Shown here: positions 1-5,080 of the stretch, piece after piece
Layout of the letters: each line of letters opens with the position of its first letter
Position numbering within the stretch: position 1 is the stretch's first letter
Source: JAKAWM01 sp049966695
GTDB taxonomy: Bacteria; Actinomycetota; Acidimicrobiia; Acidimicrobiales; Palsa-688
NCBI GenBank assembly: GCA_049966695.1
Contig: JBMFUG010000128.1
Location: forward strand, 1-5,284
Direction: 5' to 3'
Length of the DNA: 5,284 nucleotides
The notes under the pieces: model-generated
What the model saw: the letters and a program-made list of their open reading frames with translations, nothing else
The model's database searches: none
What the model was told of the DNA's origin: nothing
Position numbers and translations under genes: made by a program

Positions 1-1274
1 CGCACATCTCGGGATCGGTGTCGAGGATCTCGACGTCGCCTCTTTCGACGACGGCGACCTCGACGCCGCGGAGCTCGAAGAGGTAGAGGAGCGCCTCGTC
101 AACGAGGCTTCTGCTGCCGAAACGGCAACCGAGCTCCAGGCTGAGATCGCCACCCTCACCCACCTCGAGTCCCTCGCCCGTGGCGTGCTCGCGTCAGGCG
201 ATGACCGCAAATGGACCGAGCTCGCCGGGCTGCTCGCCGAGGGGCCCGGAGATGTTCAGCTCCTCTGGGGCTCGCCGCAAGCTCCTGATCTTCACCGAGC
301 ATCGCGACACCCTCAACTACCTGGTGCGCCGCCTCCAAGGCTTCCTCGGGCGCCCGGAGGCGGTCGTCTCCATCCACGGTGGGATGCGCCGCGAGCAGCG
401 CCGGGCGGCCCAAGACACCTTCACCTCCGACCCCGACTGCGTCGTGCTCGTCGCCACCGACGCAGCCGGCGAAGGCATCAACCTCCAGCGCGCCCATCTC
501 GTCGTCAACTACGACCTGCCTTGGAACCCCAACCGCATCGAGCAGCGCTTCGGGCGAGTGCACCGCATCGGCCAAGAAGAGGTCTGCCACATGTGGAACC
601 TCGTGGCAGCCGGCACGAGGGAGGGCCAGGTCTACGAGCTGCTGCTCCACAAGCTCGAAGCCCAGCGCCAGGCGCTCGGAGGCCAGGTCTTCGACGTGCT
701 CGGCCAGGCCATGTCCGGCCGGACGCTTCGGGACCTGCTGATCGAGGCCATCCGCTACGGGGAGCGGCCCGACGTGCGCGCGCATCTCGAGGAGGTGATC
801 GACGCGCATGTCGGCGACGGCATCAAAGAGCTCATCGACCAAGAAGCGCTCGCCTCCGAGGTGCTCTCCGAAGCAGATCTCACCCGGCTCCGGCTCCAGA
901 TGGAAGAGGCCGCGGCCCGTCGGCTGCAGCCCCACTACGTGCATGCCTTCTTCGAGCGGGCGCTCACCGCCCTCGGTGGCCGGCTGGCGATGCGCGAACC
1001 GCAGCGTTACGAGGTCACCCACGTCCCAGCCGAGGTGCGCTCGGCGACGACCCGCTCGGGCCGGCCGGTGCTACGACGCTACGAGCGGATCTGTTTCGAC
1101 AAAGCGCTCATCCACCAGCCGGGGCGTCCCCCCGCCGAGCTCGTGGCGCCCGGACACCCCCTCTTGGATGCCGTCGTCGCGCGCATCATCGAACGCCACG
1201 GCTCGCTCTTGTCGTCGGGTGCGGTGCTGATGGGTGTACCACTACTCATGGGACCGACTCCCGGGGATCGCTAG
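1..1274 (+). pseudogene. SNF2-family DEAD/DEAH helicase, C-terminal half; frameshifted and IS-truncated
   Basis: This is the second RecA-like lobe and C-terminal region of a large SNF2/RapA-type nucleic-acid-dependent ATPase; the N-terminal half lies outside the window. Positions 2-241 read in frame 2 as an acidic helical linker (ELEEVEERLVNEAS, then DRKWTELAGLLAE). From about 243 the protein continues in frame 3 (PEMFSSSGARRKLLIFTEH). Removing one G from the GGGG run at 241-244 joins the two perfectly. Motif IV is KLLIFTEHRDTLNYL, motif V is VATDAAGEGINLQ, and motif VI is NRIEQRFGRVHRIGQ. Helicase-like sequence stops at codons AVL (1221-1229). The remaining 15 codons to the TAG at 1272-1274 are IS110 left-end DNA. 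Such long SNF2 helicases are common in phage-defence islands (DISARM DrmD is one example), but no partner gene is visible, so that role is only a possibility. The gene is almost certainly broken at its 3' end. The frameshift could be real or a sequencing error. Confidence 0.85.
1221..1228 (+). other. Left half of the IS110 target site with CT core
   Basis: GCGGTGCT at the edge of the helicase sequence is repeated exactly at 1274-1281 inside the IS left end, just 5' of the first guide hairpin. This is the position and orientation of a left target guide in an IS110 bridge RNA: same sense as the top strand, pairing with the bottom strand. The last two bases, CT (1227-1228), are the proposed core dinucleotide. 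The match ends at 1220, where T faces A. Confidence 0.8.
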
Positions 1275-1400
1275 CGGTGCTTGTCCTTCGAGGACTGACG
1301 TGAGACGGCGACCCTGGGGGGAGGCTCCCGGGCCCTGACGCCCGCAACGGTGTCGTCCCACGAGGACTCGTCCATCAGCACGGCGCTCGGCCCGAGGTCC
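1250..1400 (+). ncRNA. IS110 bridge RNA (target loop plus donor loop)
   Basis: The non-coding left end folds into two internal-loop hairpins like the IS621 bridge RNA. The target loop has a lower stem 1260-1271/1308-1318 (11 pairs including one G-U, A1267 bulged). Its left guide is GCGGTG-CT (1274-1281), followed by a hairpin GTCC-TTCGA-GGAC (1283-1295) and a right guide CGTG-AG (1299-1304). The donor loop has stems GGGCC 1330-1334/GGCCC 1389-1393 and CGCC 1339-1342/GGCG 1382-1385. Its left guide is AACGGTGTC (1346-1354), followed by a hairpin GTCC-CACGA-GGAC (1355-1367) and a right guide CCATC-AG (1372-1378). The left guides are same-sense with the DNA to the left of the core, and the right guides are complementary to the DNA to its right, as known for IS621. 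One base is off: G1355 follows the C where the second core base T would be expected. The 5' and 3' ends of the RNA are estimates. The inferred role is to hold target and donor DNA for the transposase. Confidence 0.88.
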
Positions 1401-1416
1401 CCTCAGCTCGGAACGG

Positions 1417-1423
1417 AAGGAGG
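1417..1423 (+). promoter_or_regulatory. Shine-Dalgarno site of the transposase gene
   Basis: AAGGAGG lies four bases before the GTG at 1428. It decides the start: longer in-frame readings (from 1350) would put the donor loop of the bridge RNA inside the protein and have no SD. The gene body begins with the conserved GIGIDW motif right after this GTG. Confidence 0.8.
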
Positions 1424-1427
1424 TAGC

Positions 1428-2720
1428 GTGCTTGGTATCGGCATCGACTGGGCCGAGGAGTTCCACCTCGTCGCCATCGGTCGTCCCGGTGAAGGCGTGG
1501 TCGAGGTGCGCCGTGTGGAGCATCGACCCGACGCCCTGGCGGCGCTCGTGGCCGATGTGGCGGCCATGGAGCCCGATCCGGCCGAGGTGCGCGTCGTGCT
1601 TGAGACCCGTCACGGGGCGCTCGTCGAGGCACTTGTGGACGCGGGCTACGTCGTGGTGCCGGTGAACCCCGATCTCGTCGCTCGCCGGCGGAACCCGGCG
1701 AGGAAGAAGGACGACGCCGAGGACGCCCGCATCGCCTGCCTGCTCGCGCTCGACCGCCACCAGCGGCTCAGCCCGTTGATCCCCCACGGGGAGCTGGCGG
1801 CAGAGCTGCGTGCGATCGCCCGAGATGACGAAAGGGCCGCCCGCGACGAGCGACGGCTGCTCAACCGGCTGCGGGCCGACCTCGTCGTCGTGTACCCGGC
1901 CGCGCTCGCGATTGCCGGCGACGATCTCGGGGCGCCCACCGTCTTGCGAATGCTCGAACGTTGGCCCGCCCAAGACGAGCTGGCACGGACCAGCGACGCC
2001 GAGCTCGAAGCCTTCGCCCGGGCCTGTCACCACGGCTGGCCCGACCGGTTCGTGACCAGGGCCCGCCAGGCGCTCTCGGTCGAGCACTTCAGCGCGAGGG
2101 ACTACCTCGTGCGGGCGAAGTCCTCCACCATCGCACTGGCCGCCTCCCAGCTCTTGCTCCTCGGCAACCAGCGTCGAGCCTGGCAGAAGCGCATGGGCGA
2201 GCTGCTCCTGGGCGGCCCACGCACCGGACGCGACAAGACCGTGAAGGACCCCGACATGGGGAAGGCGTTCCCTGGCGGCGAGATCTACCTGAGCTTTCCC
2301 GGCCTCGGTGACCGTCTCGCCGCCAGGGTCGCCGGTGAGATCGGCGATCACCCCGAACAGTTCGAGACGCCGAACTCGCTCGCATGCTACGCCGGCAAGG
2401 CGCCGGTCACGAGGCGCTCGGGCAAGTCCCAGATCGTCGTGGCCAAGCGCCTGGCGCGCAACCACTTCCTCGACAACGCTGTCCAGCAGTGGGCCTTCTC
2501 CAGCCTCACCTACTCGAGCTGGGCTCGCGAGTTCTACGACGCCCAGCGGGCACGCCACAAGGGCCACCACGCGGCACTCCGAGCCCTTGGCAACCGTTGG
2601 CTCGAGGTGCTCTGGCACTGCCTGCGCCAGGGCGTGCTCTACGACGAGGGGCGTCACGTGGCGAACCGGAACCGTGCCCTTGGACTTGCCCCCGGACCAT
2701 CGGCTCGGGCTGCCGCCTGA
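1428..2720 (+). CDS. IS110-family transposase (DEDD-serine recombinase)
   Basis: A complete 430-residue recombinase that excises and inserts the element, guided by the bridge RNA encoded just upstream. The N-terminal RuvC-like domain shows the four acidic residues in order: D7 (GIGIDWAEEFH), E59 (VVLETRHG), and D96 and D99 (KKDDAEDAR). A helical middle region (about 120-255) fits the family's coiled-coil linker. The C-terminal transposase domain starts near 286 (IYLSFPGLGDRLAARVAGEIG) and carries CYAGKAPVTRRSGKS. S331, in the RSG triplet, is the likely nucleophilic serine. The conserved ARNHFLDNAV and ALGNRWLEVLW segments follow. Length is normal and no motif is missing. The GTG start at 1428 is set by the AAGGAGG upstream. 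The integrated copy shows no good promoter of its own, so expression probably needs read-through from the helicase side or the circle-junction promoter. Confidence 0.95.
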   Translation: MLGIGIDWAEEFHLVAIGRPGEGVVEVRRVEHRPDALAALVADVAAMEPDPAEVRVVLETRHGALVEALVDAGYVVVPVNPDLVARRRNPARKKDDAEDARIACLLALDRHQRLSPLIPHGELAAELRAIARDDERAARDERRLLNRLRADLVVVYPAALAIAGDDLGAPTVLRMLERWPAQDELARTSDAELEAFARACHHGWPDRFVTRARQALSVEHFSARDYLVRAKSSTIALAASQLLLLGNQRRAWQKRMGELLLGGPRTGRDKTVKDPDMGKAFPGGEIYLSFPGLGDRLAARVAGEIGDHPEQFETPNSLACYAGKAPVTRRSGKSQIVVAKRLARNHFLDNAVQQWAFSSLTYSSWAREFYDAQRARHKGHHAALRALGNRWLEVLWHCLRQGVLYDEGRHVANRNRALGLAPGPSARAAA

Positions 2721-2722
2721 GC

Positions 2723-2741
2723 CCTCGCGCGACCTGCGAGG
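2723..2741 (+). repeat. Hairpin in the IS right end
   Basis: CCTCGC (2723-2728) and GCGAGG (2736-2741) form a perfect 6-bp stem with a 7-base loop, two bases after the transposase stop codon. No T run follows, so it is not a classic intrinsic terminator. It may slow read-through from the transposase gene or mark the right end structurally. Confidence 0.45.
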
Positions 2742-2761
2742 AATCGCTGACTGCCTGGGGG

Positions 2762-2767
2762 TTGACA
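2762..2767 (+). promoter_or_regulatory. TTGACA -35 box in the right end; half of a circle-junction promoter
   Basis: A perfect TTGACA points outward, eight bases from the right end. In the linear copy nothing downstream looks like a -10. When the ends are joined as right end-CT-left end, TACCAC (1237-1242) lies 18 bases downstream, in the position of a -10 (only T1 and A2 and the fifth A fit the consensus). Transcription would then start at about 1249-1250, just 5' of the bridge RNA fold. Junction promoters of this kind are known for IS110/IS621 circles and other circle-forming IS elements. Confidence 0.65.
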
Positions 2768-2775
2768 AACGGTGT

Positions 2776-2781
2776 CTCACG
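2776..2781 (+). other. Right half of the IS110 target site with CT core
   Basis: CT-CACG follows the right end directly. Its reverse complement CGTG-AG occurs at 1299-1304 in the bridge RNA, 3' of the first hairpin, where the right target guide belongs. Two further IS bases (GT, 2774-2775) also pair with AC at 1305-1306. The match ends at C2782. The CTCAC here spans the drrA stop codon and an overlapping GTG. Confidence 0.72.
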
Positions 2782-3733
2782 CCGCCACCTCCTCGGACGT
2801 CGGGCGGCCGGTCAGGGCGAAAAAGACGTCGTCCAGGGAGGGTTGGCGCACCTCCACGTCGTCTACCAGGGCCCCAGCAGAGTCAAGCGCTCGCACCACG
2901 AGCGTCGCCAGGCCCTTGTCGCCGTTCACAGGCGCAGAGACATGCCCATCGGACACGATCGGCGTCCCGGTCACGAACGGCTCCAGCGCAGACACGACTG
3001 TGCCGTGGTCCACGTCCGACGAGAACGTGACATGCAGGCGGGCGCCGCCCACGGAACGCTTCAGGTCGGCCGGCGTCCCCTCGGCGACCGACTGGCCGTG
3101 GTCGACCACCACCACCCGGTCTGCAAGCCGGTCCGCCTCCTCCAGGTACTGGGTCGTGAGCAAGACCGTCACGCCCTGGGCTGTGAGGTCTCCCACTACG
3201 GCCCACACGTCCGCCCGGCTTGTCGGGTCGAGACCGGTGGTCGGCTCGTCCAAGAACAGCACGGGAGGGCTTGCCACCAGGCTTGCAGCCAGGTCGAGCC
3301 GCCGGCGCATACCGCCCGAGTAGCCCTTGGCGGTCCGCCCCCCGGCTTCGGCGAGCCCGAAGCGCTCAAGCAGCTCATAAGCCCTGTGGGAGGCTTCACG
3401 GCGAGACAGGCCGGACAGCTCCCCGATCATCTGGAGGTTTTGCAGGCCCGTCAGTAGCCCGTCCATGGTCACGTCCTGAGCGGTAACCCCTATCTTCCGG
3501 CGCACCTGTGCCGGTTGGCCGACCACGTCGTAGCCAGCGACACGGGCCTTGCCCCCGTCGGGGGCCGTCCTGGTCGTGAGCACGCGCACAGCAGTCGTCT
3601 TGCCAGCGCCGTTCGGCCCGAGCAGCGAAAGGACCTCGCCGCGCTCCACACTGAAGCTGAGCCCGGCGAGCGCCTGCACCGTCCCGTAGCGCTTGAGCAG
3701 TCCCTCCGCCTCGATGACCGGTTGGGTTGTCAT
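2777..3733 (-). CDS. drrA: DrrA-type drug-exporter ABC transporter, ATP-binding protein
   Basis: A 318-residue cytoplasmic ATPase of the daunorubicin-resistance (DrrA) family, which powers export of drugs or lipids through a separate membrane permease. Visible motifs are Walker A GPNGAGKTT (39-47), the Q-loop GVTAQD (Q86), signature YSGGMRRRLDLA (138-149), Walker B VLFLDEP (158-164), the D-loop TGLD and the switch TTQYLEEAD. The last has Q where most ABC ATPases have H, which is usual in this subfamily. The C-terminal part (about 225-305, ending DDVFFALTGRP) is the family's extra domain. I chose ATG 3733 because AGGAGGAG (3739-3746) lies five bases upstream; a longer reading to 3814 would cover the promoter. 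The permease gene (drrB) expected downstream is absent because the IS110 element starts at the stop codon. The protein is probably without its partner unless another permease serves it. The specific substrate cannot be read from the sequence. Confidence 0.92.
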   Translation of the reverse strand: MTTQPVIEAEGLLKRYGTVQALAGLSFSVERGEVLSLLGPNGAGKTTAVRVLTTRTAPDGGKARVAGYDVVGQPAQVRRKIGVTAQDVTMDGLLTGLQNLQMIGELSGLSRREASHRAYELLERFGLAEAGGRTAKGYSGGMRRRLDLAASLVASPPVLFLDEPTTGLDPTSRADVWAVVGDLTAQGVTVLLTTQYLEEADRLADRVVVVDHGQSVAEGTPADLKRSVGGARLHVTFSSDVDHGTVVSALEPFVTGTPIVSDGHVSAPVNGDKGLATLVVRALDSAGALVDDVEVRQPSLDDVFFALTGRPTSEEVAA

Positions 3734-3770
3734 CCTGTCTCCTCCTGCGGCTATAAACCCCGTGCTCTGC

Positions 3771-3790
3771 CTTACCTGCCGCACGGTAAG
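3771..3790. repeat. Inverted repeat in the drrA leader
   Basis: CTTACC (3771-3776) and GGTAAG (3785-3790) are perfect 6-base arms around eight bases. The repeat lies just inside the predicted drrA transcript (start at about 3794) and upstream of the SD. GGTA-AG-TACC (3785-3794) overlaps it. It may be a second regulator-binding site or a leader hairpin; the sequence alone does not decide. Confidence 0.45.
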
Positions 3791-3800
3791 TACCCAAGCC

Positions 3801-3828
3801 ATAATAGCATCCACTGACCGGCCGTCAA
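3801..3828 (-). promoter_or_regulatory. Promoter of drrA
   Basis: On the - strand, TTGACG (3828-3823) is followed by a 16-base spacer and TATTAT (3806-3801), close to the consensus of the housekeeping sigma factor. The expected start at about 3794 gives a leader of about 60 bases to the ATG at 3733, with an SD. The operator candidate at 3815-3827 covers part of the -35 and the spacer. Confidence 0.72.
3815..3827. promoter_or_regulatory. Candidate TetR-family operator
   Basis: TGAC-CGGCC-GTCA is a near-palindrome, the usual shape of a TetR-family site. It overlaps the drrA -35 and spacer and lies two bases upstream of the tetR -10 (3830-3835). A dimer bound here would block drrA and probably the regulator's own gene. 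This is inferred from position and symmetry. Confidence 0.6.
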
Positions 3829-3829
3829 G

Positions 3830-3835
3830 TAGAAT
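3830..3835 (+). promoter_or_regulatory. -10 box of the tetR promoter (leaderless transcript)
   Basis: TAGAAT differs from TATAAT at one base and ends eight bases before the ATG at 3844, so the transcript should begin at or within two bases of the start codon. No SD precedes this ATG. No convincing -35 is seen at the normal distance. Leaderless mRNAs are common in actinobacteria. Confidence 0.55.
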
Positions 3836-3843
3836 GCGCTCGG

Positions 3844-4488
3844 ATGGTACGTGACAAGGGCACGAGGGAGCGCATCCTCGACGTAGCGCTCGAGCTCTTC
3901 AACAAAGAGGGCTACGACCGCGCTTCGCTCCGAGAGATCGCAGAGCGCCTCGGGATCACCAAGGCCGCCCTGTACTACCACTTCCCGAGCAAGGCGGACA
4001 TCCTCTTCGCGCTGCACCTGCGCATGCACGCCCTGATCGACGAACCGCTCCAGCTCCTAGGTGACGGCCCGGTCAGCCTCGAGCGCTGGGAGGACTTCCT
4101 GGCAGCCGCGGTGGAAAAGCTCGAAGGCAACACGGCCCTTTTCCTCTTGCACCGCAACAACCAAGCTGCGTTTGCCAGCTTGCACCTAGAAGGCCATAGC
4201 CATGCCCACACCGAGCTCGAGGAATGGGCCCACAAGGTGTTCAACGACCCGTCCCTCAGCCCAGACGAACGGCTAAAGCTGGCAGCCTCGTTCGCCGTCG
4301 CCTTCGTCACCCCGATGATGGCGGTGACCCTGCTGGGCCCAGATGCGCGCGAGCACCTGGGGCCAACGCTGCGCTACATCGTCCACGCCGTCCTCCACGC
4401 ACCTGAGGGCAGCCCCGGAGACAAGCCCAAGGGCCGATCTCTTGGTCCCGGGCCGGCGGGCGAAGGCAGGACCGTAGTGCAGCACTGA
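3844..4488 (+). CDS. TetR-family transcriptional regulator
   Basis: A 214-residue DNA-binding repressor that probably controls the divergent drrA gene and itself. The N-terminal TetR domain is clear: TRERILDVALELFNKEGYD (about 7-25), then the helix-turn-helix ASLREIAERLGITKAALYYHF (27-47) with the recognition helix around 39-45, then PSKADILFALHLRMH. The rest (about 55-185) is a helical ligand-binding and dimer domain typical of efflux regulators, with no recognisable ligand signature. The last 30 residues are rich in G, P, K and R and probably disordered. ATG 3844 is supported by the domain start and the -10 box just upstream. The 110-base shared region with drrA points to induction of the exporter by its substrate, which is inference from context. 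With the permease gene lost, the regulator may persist only as autoregulated. Confidence 0.93.
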   Translation: MVRDKGTRERILDVALELFNKEGYDRASLREIAERLGITKAALYYHFPSKADILFALHLRMHALIDEPLQLLGDGPVSLERWEDFLAAAVEKLEGNTALFLLHRNNQAAFASLHLEGHSHAHTELEEWAHKVFNDPSLSPDERLKLAASFAVAFVTPMMAVTLLGPDAREHLGPTLRYIVHAVLHAPEGSPGDKPKGRSLGPGPAGEGRTVVQH

Positions 4489-4495
4489 GCTTTCT

Positions 4496-4528
4496 CGCAG
4501 GGCCCAACGCTTGGGCAAGGGCCCTGCG
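4496..4528 (+). terminator. Strong hairpin after tetR
   Basis: CGCAGGGCCC (4496-4505) and GGGCCCTGCG (4519-4528) form a perfect 10-bp stem with a 13-base loop, starting eight bases after the tetR stop. Part of it can re-pair as CCCAA/TTGGG (4503-4507/4511-4515). No U tract follows (GGAGATC), so it is an L-shaped or Rho-assisted terminator candidate, as is frequent in high-GC genomes. Confidence 0.65.
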
Positions 4529-4566
4529 GGAGATCTGGAGCCTACTCGTCTCCATCCGATGTGAGG

Positions 4567-4737
4567 CTATGGGTCGGAGAAGATGTCGTGCCCGCCGACG
4601 CGACGCCAACGGACCGCGTCCTGGCCGTCGATTTTCACCCACTCGAACGTCGCCCGGCCATCAGGCCCGCCCAAGCTCCAGGTCATTTCCCAAACCCCGC
4701 GGGCACCCTGTACCGGCTCGACCCGCAACCCAGCCGG
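4567..4737 (-). pseudogene. C-terminal fragment of a RelE-like toxin (decayed)
   Basis: On the - strand, a frame reading PAGLRVEPVQGARGVWEMTW runs on through GRATFEWVKIDG to AVRWRRVGGHDIF and ends at TAG (4569-4567). The pattern (basic-hydrophobic 'GLRV-P-VQG--GV-EM-W', then a strand ending in 'WRR-G-HDIF') resembles the C-terminal half of small RelE-superfamily mRNA-interferase or host-inhibition toxins. I recognise it from memory of the family, not from a search. The N-terminal roughly 40-50 residues and start codon are missing: the frame begins where the upstream antitoxin-like frame loses its own C-terminus (about 4734), as if a deletion joined the two genes. An internal ATG at 4686 would give only 39 residues. 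It is probably non-functional. Confidence 0.45.
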
Positions 4738-4914
4738 CCACGATGTCGTCCTCAGCCTGCTGCTCCATCTGCTGCCAGCGCTCAGCCCAGAACCACGCCT
4801 GACCCGCGCGGTGCGGCAACAACGGGTGCAGCTCGATCACGTCATCGTCGCGCTCGACGACTTCGACCTGCGCCCCGGGCTCCCGGCCCAATGCTGCACC
4901 ATGACGGCTGTCAT
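4661..4914 (-). pseudogene. AbrB/SpoVT-like antitoxin remnant with internal deletion
   Basis: A start ATG (4914-4912) with SD AGGGAG eight bases upstream reads MTAVM, then falls out of frame. About 20 bases on, another frame reads ALGREPGAQVEVVERDDDVI, followed by AWFWAERWQQMEQQAEDDIVAG. 'LG-EPGA-VEVVE-DD-IEL' is the second half of an AbrB/MazE-type swapped-hairpin DNA-binding domain. The WFW...Q...AE-DI-AG tail is common in such actinobacterial antitoxins. The part between (the usual 'GR-V-IP---R' strand, about 10-12 codons) is absent, so a frame-changing deletion inside the domain is likely. After about 4737 the frame runs into unrelated residues and stops at 4663-4661. TTGACG (4952-4947) with TAGGGA (4929-4924) could be a promoter, but the -10 overlaps the SD. 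Together with the fragment at 4567-4737 this looks like a dead toxin-antitoxin operon. Family assignment is from memory. Confidence 0.5.
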
Positions 4915-4938
4915 TTTCCCATCTCCCTATCTGTGAAG

Positions 4939-4973
4939 GGGTCCTCCGTCAAGAGGGCCCATTTGCTTTTGTT
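4939..4973 (+). terminator. Intrinsic terminator
   Basis: GGGTCCTC (4939-4946) and GAGGGCCC (4953-4960) pair over eight positions (one G-U wobble) with a six-base loop. The U-rich tract ATTTGCTTTTGTT follows on the + strand. No convincing + strand gene ends here: the nearest + frame (stop at 4936) is antisense to the antitoxin remnant. The terminator may be left from a lost gene or may shield the - strand pair from converging transcription. On the - strand no U tract follows. Confidence 0.6.
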
Positions 4974-5030
4974 GGACTGCAGTAGTCGTTGCCGTGGCGG
5001 CGCGCGGCACTGATGACGGCCGAACGTGCC

Positions 5031-5064
5031 CGGGCATCCCAAACCCAAAGTTGAGGGACGCCCG
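5031..5064 (+). repeat. Imperfect inverted repeat / hairpin
   Basis: CGGGCATCCC (5031-5040) and GGGACGCCCG (5055-5064) pair at nine of ten positions (one A-C mismatch) around a 14-base loop. The left arm overlaps the 10-bp palindrome TGCCCGGGCA (5027-5036). No U tract follows on either side. Function unknown. Confidence 0.5.
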
Positions 5065-5080
5065 TGCCGACGGTGCCGAG

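Larger units (their letters stand above)
1229..2775 (+). mobile_element. Complete IS110-family insertion sequence
   Basis: The boundaries come from three agreeing observations. Helicase homology stops at about 1229 and drrA begins at 2777. A CT dinucleotide sits at both edges (1227-1228 and 2776-2777). The donor guides of the internal RNA match exactly the last bases of the right end (AACGGTGT, 2768-2775) and the first bases of the left end (GATGG, 1229-1233). The unit is 1547 bp, or 1549 bp with one core copy, a usual IS110 size. There are no terminal inverted repeats, as expected for this family, which moves through a circular intermediate using a DEDD/serine recombinase and a bridge RNA. 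The long non-coding left end (about 200 bases) and short right end (about 55 bases) fit the IS110 group rather than the IS1111 group. Transposase, RNA and both ends all look intact, so the element may be active. The two flanks come from different genes (see findings). Confidence 0.9.

Noticed and set aside
1..1229. Calling the helicase a DISARM (DrmD) component
   Set aside because: Only the generic SNF2 C-terminal lobe is visible and no methylase, DUF1998 or other DISARM partner is in the window.
185..1303. Long frame-2 reading through the helicase region
   Set aside because: It is genuine helicase only up to about 241. After the frameshift it becomes an R/P/A-rich shadow, while frame 3 carries motifs IV-VI.
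1350..1427. Longer N-terminus for the transposase (26 extra codons from 1350)
   Set aside because: It overlaps the donor loop of the bridge RNA, has no SD, and adds residues before the conserved GIGIDW start. GTG 1428 has AAGGAGG directly upstream.
1242..2780. A 512-codon - strand frame opening at the GTG overlapping the drrA stop
   Set aside because: It is antisense to the transposase and the bridge RNA, and its residues look like a high-GC shadow. Only the GTG and next base or two can belong to the lost permease gene.
4583..4936. A 117-codon + frame ending just before the terminator at 4939
   Set aside because: The stop position is suggestive, but there is no SD or recognisable motif and it is the opposite strand of the antitoxin-like and toxin-like frames, which read better.
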